26,088 bases of DNA from JACDAN01 sp035707105 (GTDB lineage Bacteria > Actinomycetota > Thermoleophilia > Gaiellales > Gaiellaceae). The position numbers and the translations under genes are program-made. Where the stretch lies: assembly GCA_035707105.1 (NCBI GenBank), contig DASSUI010000079.1, positions 1-26,088 on the forward strand, written 5' to 3'. The notes below the pieces were generated by a model, which made no database searches, had not been told where the DNA came from, and was given only the letters and a program-made list of their open reading frames with translations. Positions 20,171 to 26,088 of this stretch are shown piece after piece (positions within the stretch are counted from its first letter, which is position 1; every line of letters begins with the position of its first letter).

Positions 20171-23100
20171 GTCTCGCGCGCCGCGGCCGCGAGCCGCTGG
20201 TAGAAGAACCCGCCCAGGAGGAGCACGGCGCCGACGGCGAGGAACGACAGCGCGCGCGTGATCGAGCTTAGGTTCGCGAGGTCGTAGAGGAACAGCTTCG
20301 CGAGCGCCACGCCGAAGAGCGCGAAGCCGGCGAGGCGGAGCGTCCGGAGGTCGCGCCGCAGCCCGAGGTAGAGCGTCACGAGCCCGACGATCCCCCAGAA
20401 GGCGCTGACGGCGGAGTGGCCGCGTTGGAAGTCGGTCTCGACGCTCGCCGTTCCGGCCCACTCGAAGGCGCCGAGGATCGCAAGCGAGACCGTGTACAGC
20501 GCAAGGACCGCCGCGCCCGCGGCCGCCCAGACGCGGTACGCACGAAGGCGCTCGTCCTGCAGGCCGTAGGCCGAGACGACGACGGCGGCACCGAGCGAGC
20601 AGAGGAGCGCGGGCACGCCGACCGCCGGGTCGTCGTTCGCGCTGAAGAACTCTCCCGGGGGCGCAAGCTCACCGAGCGTGTACCCCAGCGCAAGAGCGAG
20701 GTAACCGGCCGCGCCGAGCTGGAGCCGCGGCTCGCGGACGCGGTGCCCGAGGAGCGAGACCGCCGCCGCGGCGGCGCTCCAGGCGAGGACGAGCCAGGTG
20801 TCCTCGAGCAGGTCGACCGCCGCCAGTGCGCCGATCGCGAGCGCCGGGATCCACAGCAGCGTGCTGAAGTCGCGGTCCGTGCGGAAGACGAGCGCGGAGA
20901 GACCTCCGAAGACCGCGGCGAGGCCGAGCCACGCGTACCCCTCGGCGTCCGTGATGAAGTAGAGGCCGAAGACGGCCAAGCCTGCAGAGGCCGGGACGAG
21001 CAGCGGGGCCGACGCCGACAGCTCCGGCCGCCCCTCGACCGCGGGGACCTCCTCCGCGAGGGCGGTCAGGAGCAGCGCGGCCGCCGCCGCCAGCAGCGCC
21101 CAGCCGCGCGGGCCCGGCTCGAGCGTAGCGCCGAAGATCGCCGCCTGGACGAAGGTGATGCCGGCGAGCGTGAGGCCGGCGGCGCGCACCTGGTACGCGC
21201 CGATCCACCGGCTGCCGTACGTCAATGCCGCTGCGGCCCCGCCCCAGAGCGCCGTGACGCCAACATGGCCGCGCTCGAACGCCGCGTCGACGTCGTCCGG
21301 CCAGGCGGCCTGCGCCAGCTCGAGGATCGCGAGCGAGGCGGCGTACAGCGCCGCCCCGCCGGCGAGCCAGCCGGCCAGCGCCCGCCACAGCTCGTCGGCA
21401 CGGCGGAACGGCGCCAGAACCGACTCGAACGTGCGGAAGAGCCCGGTCGCCTCTTCGTCCGGCCACGGGCGGGCATAGAACGCGACGATGCCGGAGGCGA
21501 CCGCGACGCCGAGCGGGGCGAGCGCGCCGTCCGCCGGGTCGGACACGGCCTCGTAGAGGTCGGTCGGCGGCGCGTCGATCGCGAAGGCGTGCACGGCCGC
21601 GGCCGCGAGGTAGCCGAGCGCGGCGAGCTGGTACCGCGGCTCGTCGATCCATGTGGCCAGCGCCGCGAGGACGGCGGCCTCGGCGGCCCAGGCCAGCGCG
21701 AGGCTCGGCCCCGAGAGGACGAAGGCCAGGCCGACCGCGACGAGGGCGAGACCGACGGCCGCCAGGAGCGCGCTCAGGTCGCGGTCGCGGAAGAGCGCGG
21801 CTGCCACGGCGCCGAACGCGACACCGGCGGCCACGACGACCCAGCCTCGATCCTCCCCGTCGAAGAGCACGAACCCCGTCGCGCCCGCTAGGACGCCGGC
21901 GAGGATCAGGAACGTCGCGGGGAGGCTCCCGAGCCCGTCCTCGTCCACGGCCCGGTGCAGGCCGATCGCGGTTGCGACGTACAGCGCCGAGAAGATCCAC
22001 GCAAGGATGGCGCGGTCCCAGTCGGTCACGGAACCGTCCTCGACGAGCAGGGCGATTTGCGGGAGGGTTGCGGCGAGGCCGACCGCCACGAGCGTCGGCC
22101 AGCGCTTGGCGACCGCGACCACGCCGATCGCCGCGAACACGAGCCCTGCGAACCCCGTCCCGAGCGGCGAGATGTCCTCCTCGAACAGGACCATGAGCGG
22201 GACGAGCGCGGCGCCTACGAGCCCGATGCCGGCGATCAGTTCCGACGACCAGAGGAGCGAGGTCCCGAGGCCGACCGAGGCGATCGCCGCGGCGATCCCC
22301 AGCGCCGCGAGGTCGGAGACGAGGTCGTAGAGCGCGGCGGCGGCCAGCAGCGTCGCGTAGCCGCCGGCGAGTCCGGCTCCCACTGCGCCGTAGGCCGAGT
22401 AGACCGGCCCGTACCGCCGGTGCAGGTAGATACCGCCCGCGAAGACGAGCGTCGACGCGAGCGCCCCCAGCCCCACGCGCGCCCCGGGCCCGATCCAGCC
22501 GCGGTCGACCGCGAGGATGAAGAAGAAGACGACGCCGAGGACGGTGACGGCGCCGCCGACCCAGGCGAGCGCCTTTGCGCCGAGGAGGTCGCCCCAGTCG
22601 ATGTCCCGCTCCCACCACGCCGGCTCGCGCGGCGGCGGAGGCGGGAGCGGCGGCGCGGGCGGCGGCGGAACCGGCTCGCGCGGTGCGGCGGGCGGCGGGA
22701 TCGGGATGCGGGGCTCCCAGTCGCTCGCCCGCTCGGCCGGCGGGGCCACGACGCCGGGCTCGCCGGTCTCCGCGAGGCGCCTGATCTCCGCGACCTCGAG
22801 GCCGAGCTCGCGCAACCGGCGGTCGACCTCGTCGAGGCGGCGCTCGAGCGCCGGGTTCACCGGCTCTTCCTCGGTCTCTGGCGGCGGTGGCGCAGCCGGA
22901 GGCTGCTTCGTCCCGAGCCGCTGGATCCCGACGATCGCCAGCGAGAGGGGGCCGGCCAGCACCCAGAGCCAAACCTTGAGCACGGCGCTCCACACGTCAC
23001 CCGGCCGCCGCCGCCGCCGAACGGCGTCCACCGTCCCGATCGTCCAGAGGACGAGGCCGCACAGGCCCCATGTGAGGGCCGCGGTCTCGCCGGACAGGGA

Positions 23101-23220
23101 GGCGATCCCCGTGATCGCGGCCAGCCACGGCAGCCCGAGCAGGACGTGGAAGAGCAGCGCGACGACGAGGTTGGCGACCTGTCCGCCGGAGGTGGGGGTC
23201 TCATCCCAGCCGTCTGCCAT
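20167..23220 (-). CDS. DUF2339 family polytopic membrane protein
   Basis: A 1017-residue protein starting at ATG 23220. Three helices lie at about 17-65 and 80-100; a coiled-coil-like charged segment (121-153) and a Pro-rich linker (172-199) follow, then WWERDIDWGDLLGAKALAWVGG (split at 202-223), the usual entry of DUF2339, and some twenty or more helices to the end. The second half has an internal duplication: 444-660 and 745-943 share FRDRDLSALL/FRTDRDFSTLL, LALAWAAEAA/LVLAWSAAAA, EPRYQLAALGYLA/EPRLQLGAAGYLA, SLAILE/SLAILG and FERGHVGVTALWG/FQRGHSAVSAFWG. Function is unknown. It forms a two-gene unit with the DUF3352 lipoprotein. No TANNNT box or clear ribosome-binding site is seen at its start. 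Confidence 0.88.
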   Translation of the reverse strand: MADGWDETPTSGGQVANLVVALLFHVLLGLPWLAAITGIASLSGETAALTWGLCGLVLWTIGTVDAVRRRRRPGDVWSAVLKVWLWVLAGPLSLAIVGIQRLGTKQPPAAPPPPETEEEPVNPALERRLDEVDRRLRELGLEVAEIRRLAETGEPGVVAPPAERASDWEPRIPIPPPAAPREPVPPPPAPPLPPPPPREPAWWERDIDWGDLLGAKALAWVGGAVTVLGVVFFFILAVDRGWIGPGARVGLGALASTLVFAGGIYLHRRYGPVYSAYGAVGAGLAGGYATLLAAAALYDLVSDLAALGIAAAIASVGLGTSLLWSSELIAGIGLVGAALVPLMVLFEEDISPLGTGFAGLVFAAIGVVAVAKRWPTLVAVGLAATLPQIALLVEDGSVTDWDRAILAWIFSALYVATAIGLHRAVDEDGLGSLPATFLILAGVLAGATGFVLFDGEDRGWVVVAAGVAFGAVAAALFRDRDLSALLAAVGLALVAVGLAFVLSGPSLALAWAAEAAVLAALATWIDEPRYQLAALGYLAAAAVHAFAIDAPPTDLYEAVSDPADGALAPLGVAVASGIVAFYARPWPDEEATGLFRTFESVLAPFRRADELWRALAGWLAGGAALYAASLAILELAQAAWPDDVDAAFERGHVGVTALWGGAAAALTYGSRWIGAYQVRAAGLTLAGITFVQAAIFGATLEPGPRGWALLAAAAALLLTALAEEVPAVEGRPELSASAPLLVPASAGLAVFGLYFITDAEGYAWLGLAAVFGGLSALVFRTDRDFSTLLWIPALAIGALAAVDLLEDTWLVLAWSAAAAAVSLLGHRVREPRLQLGAAGYLALALGYTLGELAPPGEFFSANDDPAVGVPALLCSLGAAVVVSAYGLQDERLRAYRVWAAAGAAVLALYTVSLAILGAFEWAGTASVETDFQRGHSAVSAFWGIVGLVTLYLGLRRDLRTLRLAGFALFGVALAKLFLYDLANLSSITRALSFLAVGAVLLLGGFFYQRLAAAARET

Positions 23221-23270
23221 CCGTCATCCGCGCTGACCCGGATCGTGACAGGCACGGCGGAGGTCTGCTC

Positions 23271-23276
23271 TACGCT
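23271..23276 (+). promoter_or_regulatory. TANNNT -10 box of the prfA operon
   Basis: TACGCT lies 6 bases before ATG 23283. A -35-like GTGACA (23245-23250) is 20 bases upstream, longer than the usual spacing. Confidence 0.5.
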
Positions 23277-23282
23277 GTTCCC

Positions 23283-24329
23283 ATGGCCGGGATCGACGAG
23301 CTGGTCGACGAGCTTGAGCGCTCGTATGCGGAGGCGCAGGAGCGCATGTCCGACCCTGCCGTCTACAACGACCATCGCCAGGCGGCCGACGCCGGCCGGC
23401 GGCTCAAGGAGCTCGAAGGGCCCTACAAGCTGGCGCAGCGCTGGCGCGTCGCCCAGGAGGATCTCAAAGCCGCGCGCGAGGACCCGGAGCTCGCTTCGCT
23501 CGCGCCCGATCCCGTCGAGATCTCCCAGCTCGAGGAGGAGCTGAAGCTCGCGCTCGTCGAGGCCGACCCGGCCGACCGCAAGGACGTCATCGTCGAGATC
23601 CGCCAGGGCGTGGGCGGGGACGAGGCCGGGCTGTGGGCCGCCGACGTCTTCCGGATGCTCACGCGCTACGCCGAGCGGCGGGGCTTCTCGTCCGAACAGC
23701 TCTCCGCGAGCCCGAGCGAGGGCGGCGGCTTCAAGGAGGTCACGTTCGCGGTCAAGGGCGACGGCGCGTACTCCGTCTTCAAGTGGGAGGGAGGGACGCA
23801 CCGCGTGCAGCGTGTGCCGACCACGGAGTCCCAGGGCCGGATCCACACATCCACGGCGACGGTCGCCGTCATGCCGGAGGCCGAGGAGGTCGAGGTCGAG
23901 ATCGACCCCAACGAGCTGAAGATCGACGTCTACCGCTCGACGGGCCCCGGTGGGCAGAGCGTGAACACGACCGACTCCGCCGTCCGGATCACGCACCTGC
24001 CCACGGGCCTCGTCGTCTCGATGCAGGACGAGAAGTCCCAGATCCAGAACCGCGCGAAGGCGCTGCGGGTGCTCCGCGCCCGGCTCTACGAGCTGGAGCG
24101 CGAGAAGCAGCGCGCCGCGATGGAGAGCGCACGCCGCTCGCAGGTCGGGAGCGGCGAGCGAGCCGAGAAGATCCGCACGTACAACTACCCGGAGAACCGT
24201 GTCACCGACCACCGCGTCAAGGTCACGCTCCACAGGCTCGACTCGGTGCTGGACGGCGACCTGGACGACCTCACGGAGGCGCTGGGCGCCGAGGAGCGGC
24301 GCCGCGCGCTCGAAGCCGCGGCGGTTTGA
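23283..24329 (+). CDS. prfA: peptide chain release factor 1
   Basis: A 348-residue class I release factor. GGQ (223-225, in STGPGGQSVNTTDSAVR) is the peptidyl-tRNA hydrolysis motif. The stop-codon-reading loop is VPTTESQGRIH: P179-T180-T181, where RF1 normally has P-A/V-T. The PxT form and RIHTSTATVAVMPE make it RF1 (UAA/UAG) and not RF2, which has SPF. The Thr in the middle is unusual. Several genes here end in TAG or TAA, which RF1 reads. It heads a cluster with prmC, whose product methylates the Gln of GGQ, so the enzyme and its substrate are coupled by a TTGA overlap. Confidence 0.95.
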   Translation: MAGIDELVDELERSYAEAQERMSDPAVYNDHRQAADAGRRLKELEGPYKLAQRWRVAQEDLKAAREDPELASLAPDPVEISQLEEELKLALVEADPADRKDVIVEIRQGVGGDEAGLWAADVFRMLTRYAERRGFSSEQLSASPSEGGGFKEVTFAVKGDGAYSVFKWEGGTHRVQRVPTTESQGRIHTSTATVAVMPEAEEVEVEIDPNELKIDVYRSTGPGGQSVNTTDSAVRITHLPTGLVVSMQDEKSQIQNRAKALRVLRARLYELEREKQRAAMESARRSQVGSGERAEKIRTYNYPENRVTDHRVKVTLHRLDSVLDGDLDDLTEALGAEERRRALEAAAV

Positions 24330-25144
24330 CGGCGCGCGAGGCTCTCGCCGAGGGCGCGGCCGCGCTCGATCAGGCCGGCTGTCCCTCTCCGGGCGTGGAT
24401 GCCGAGTGGCTTCTCGCGCACGTGCTCGGCGTCCGCCGGTCCGAGCTCTTCGCCGCCGAGGTCGGCGACGAGGACGCGGCCCGCTTTCGCGAGCTCGTGG
24501 GGCGCCGGGCCGCGCGTGAGCCGCTCGCCTACGTCCTCGGCGAGTGGGGCTTCCGCCGCCTGACGCTCGCGGTCGACCCGCGGGTCCTCGTCCCTCGGCC
24601 CGAGACGGAGACGGTCGTGGAGCGCTGTCTCGCCCTGCTCGAAGGCGTCCGCGCGCCGGCCGTGCTCGACATCGGCGCGGGGTCGGGCGCGATCGCGCTG
24701 GCACTCGCGGACGAGCGGCCGGACGCCGTCGTCGTCGCGACCGACGTCTCCGCCGACGCTCTGGAGGTCGCCGAGGAGAACCGCCGCAGAGCCTCGGTGG
24801 ACGGTCGCGTGCGCTTCGTCCACGGCGACCTGCTCGGCGGCGAGCGCGGGCCGTTCGACCTCGTCGTCTCGAACCCGCCGTACGTGAGCGAGGAGGAGCT
24901 CCCCGAGCTCGAGCCCGAGCTTCGGTTCGAGCCGCGCCAGGCGCTCGTGGGCGAGGACGGCCACGAGGCCGTCGCAAAGGCCGCCCTGGAGGTCCTCGAG
25001 TCCGGCGGCGCGCTCGTCCTGGAGGTGGGCGACGGGCAGGCGCCGCGCGTCGCCGAGCTGCTGCGCGGCCTCGGCTACGAGGGCGTCCGCGTCTCCGAGG
25101 ACCTCGCCGGCCGCGGGCGCGTCGTGGAAGCGCGGCGTCCGTGA
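24326..25144 (+). CDS. prmC: release factor glutamine methyltransferase (TTG start)
   Basis: A 272-residue PrmC/HemK-like protein starting at TTG 24326, in a TTGA overlap with the prfA stop. The N-terminal helical domain carries REPLAYVLGEWGFRRLTL (64-81) and VLVPRPETE (88-96); the SAM-binding motif is VLDIGAGSGAIA (113-124) and the catalytic NPPY is at 183-186. It N5-methylates the glutamine of the release-factor GGQ motif, raising termination efficiency. A much longer reading through prfA is shadow sequence. It overlaps tsaC by GTGA. Confidence 0.95.
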   Translation: MTAREALAEGAAALDQAGCPSPGVDAEWLLAHVLGVRRSELFAAEVGDEDAARFRELVGRRAAREPLAYVLGEWGFRRLTLAVDPRVLVPRPETETVVERCLALLEGVRAPAVLDIGAGSGAIALALADERPDAVVVATDVSADALEVAEENRRRASVDGRVRFVHGDLLGGERGPFDLVVSNPPYVSEEELPELEPELRFEPRQALVGEDGHEAVAKAALEVLESGGALVLEVGDGQAPRVAELLRGLGYEGVRVSEDLAGRGRVVEARRP

Positions 25145-25740
25145 TCGACGAGGTCGTCGAGGCGATCCGCGCCGGGCAGCCGGTCGTGCTGCCGACGGAC
25201 ACCGTCTACGGCCTCTGCGCCGACGCGTACCACGAGGCGCCCGTGCGGCGGCTCTACCGCTTGAAGGGGAGGAGGGAGATGCAGCCGACGGCCCTCCTCG
25301 CCGCTGACGTCGACGCGCTGCTCGACGCGGTGCCGGAGCTCCGCGGCCGCGCAGGGAAGACTGCGCGGGCGCTCCTCCCGGGCCCGTTCACCCTCGTCCT
25401 GCCGAACCCGGCGCGCAGGTTCCGCTGGCTGACCGGCGACCGGCCCGAGACGATCGGCGTCCGGGTCCCGGCCCTGCCGCCGGACGCTCAGGCCGTGCTC
25501 GACCGCGTCGGAGCCGTAGCGGCGACGAGCGCGAACCTCCCGGGCGGGCCGGACCCGCGCCGCGCCGACGAGGTGCCCCGGCCGCTGCGCGACGGCTGCG
25601 GGGCCGTCCTCGACGCCGGGCCGACGCCGGGCACCCCGTCCACGGTTCTGGACCTGACCGGGCCCGAGCCGGCCGTCGTCCGCGAAGGGGCCGTCTCCGC
25701 CGAGGACGCGCTCGCCCGGCTCCGCGAGCTCGTCGGGTAG
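25141..25740 (+). CDS. tsaC: L-threonylcarbamoyladenylate synthase
   Basis: A 199-residue TsaC/YrdC-domain protein without the extra Sua5 domain. It starts at GTG 25141 in a GTGA overlap with prmC. The conserved PTDTVYGL (18-25) comes directly after the first helix and strand; RLKGRRE (40-46), LLPGPFTLVLP (78-88), GVRVP (106-110), TSANLPGG (129-136) and STVLDL (167-172) follow. It makes threonylcarbamoyl-AMP from threonine, bicarbonate and ATP for the t6A37 modification of ANN-decoding tRNAs. The cluster joins three translation-fidelity functions. Confidence 0.94.
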   Translation: MIDEVVEAIRAGQPVVLPTDTVYGLCADAYHEAPVRRLYRLKGRREMQPTALLAADVDALLDAVPELRGRAGKTARALLPGPFTLVLPNPARRFRWLTGDRPETIGVRVPALPPDAQAVLDRVGAVAATSANLPGGPDPRRADEVPRPLRDGCGAVLDAGPTPGTPSTVLDLTGPEPAVVREGAVSAEDALARLRELVG

Positions 25741-25755
25741 CGCCGGAAGGCGGGG

Positions 25756-25761
25756 TACGAT
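25756..25761 (+). promoter_or_regulatory. TANNNT -10 box of glyA
   Basis: TACGAT lies 7 bases before ATG 25769 in the 28-base gap after tsaC. It suggests glyA has its own leaderless start besides possible read-through. Confidence 0.45.
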
Positions 25762-25768
25762 CCCCGTG

Positions 25769-26088
25769 ATGGCGATCGCGCAGGAGACGCTGGATCAACT
25801 CCGGACCGCCGGCCTCTCCGACCTCGACCCCGAGATTGCCGATCTCCTCGGGCGGGAGCTGGAGCGCCAGCGCGGCCAGATCGAGCTGATCGCCTCCGAG
25901 AACTTCACCTGGCCCGCGATCCTCGAGGCGGTCGGGTCGACACCCACGAACAAGTACGCGGAGGGCTATCCCGGCAAGCGCTACTACGGCGGCTGCGAGG
26001 TCGTCGACGAGATCGAGCAGCTCGCGATCGACCGGGCGAAGAGCCTGTTCGGCGCCGACCACGCCAACGTCCAGCCGCACGCGGGGGC
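25769..26088 (+). CDS. glyA: serine hydroxymethyltransferase (partial, N-terminal part)
   Basis: The first 106 codons of GlyA; the gene runs off the window. LIASENF, then NKYAEGYPGKRYYGGCE (split over about 71-87) and FGADHANVQPHAG near the edge are unmistakable family signatures. The enzyme is PLP-dependent and interconverts serine and glycine with transfer of a one-carbon unit to tetrahydrofolate; the PLP-lysine lies beyond the window. It follows tsaC by 28 bases. Confidence 0.96.
   Translation, partial: MAIAQETLDQLRTAGLSDLDPEIADLLGRELERQRGQIELIASENFTWPAILEAVGSTPTNKYAEGYPGKRYYGGCEVVDEIEQLAIDRAKSLFGADHANVQPHAG

Noticed and set aside
22517..22784. Gly-rich open frame (GGGGGSGGAGGGG-like) opposite the DUF2339 gene
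   Set aside because: It is the complement of the Pro-rich linker (about residues 172-199) of the DUF2339 protein.
23283..24329. Release factor gene as prfB (RF2)
   Set aside because: It has a PxT-type loop and no SPF motif, no programmed frameshift site near the start, and prmC and tsaC downstream as usual for prfA.

Overview
The window is very GC-rich (roughly 70 % by eye) and densely packed, with no gap over 120 bases. Gene content (two-gene ETF, ETF-quinone oxidoreductase, split B12-dependent acyl-CoA mutase, rpmE / DUF1385 / prfA-prmC-tsaC-glyA) and the many start codons sitting just behind a TANNNT box suggest a high-GC actinobacterium, possibly of the deep-branching class Thermoleophilia. 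That taxonomic call is inference. I see no tRNA, rRNA, CRISPR, insertion sequence or phage gene.

Layout. 1-694 (-): PAP2-family membrane phosphatase, cut by the window edge. 693-1841: thiolase. 1842-1946: a leader with four consecutive perfect inverted repeats. 1947-2345: small exported/membrane protein. 2323-3075 (-): alpha/beta hydrolase. 3102-6937: 3-hydroxyacyl-CoA dehydrogenase, acyl-CoA dehydrogenase, a 2H-phosphoesterase-like protein, PduO-type cobalamin adenosyltransferase and a TauE-like transporter. 7001-8665: large subunit of an acyl-CoA mutase. 8732-10070: two tandem paralogous membrane-anchored proteins. 10077-10808 (-): metallo-beta-lactamase-fold hydrolase. 10885-12050: B12-binding mutase subunit and enoyl-CoA hydratase. 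12126-13034 (-): M23 peptidase. 13147-17687: etfB, etfA, ETF-QO, threonine/serine dehydratase, rpmE, all joined by 4-base overlaps; DUF1385 protein follows at 17703-18617. 18614-23220 (-): DUF2339 and DUF3352 proteins. 23283-26088: prfA, prmC, tsaC and the start of glyA.

How the genes fit together. The metabolic genes make up a complete short-chain acyl-CoA oxidation route: acyl-CoA dehydrogenase, enoyl-CoA hydratase, 3-hydroxyacyl-CoA dehydrogenase and thiolase, with EtfAB and ETF-QO carrying the electrons to quinone. The mutase has the residues known from isobutyryl-CoA mutase (Phe84, Gln202) instead of those of methylmalonyl-CoA mutase (Tyr, Arg), and the adenosyltransferase can make its cofactor. 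A coherent reading is isobutyryl-CoA to butyryl-CoA to two acetyl-CoA, every step encoded within about 16 kb but on several transcription units.

Gene-expression signals. Thirteen genes have a TANNNT box 6-10 bases before the start codon (8 bases in seven of them), which points to leaderless transcripts. Genes inside operons start instead at 4-base NTGA overlaps, with all four bases seen at N, including two CTG starts; a third CTG start is likely for the TauE-like gene. One symmetric box (3084-3093) appears to serve two divergent genes.
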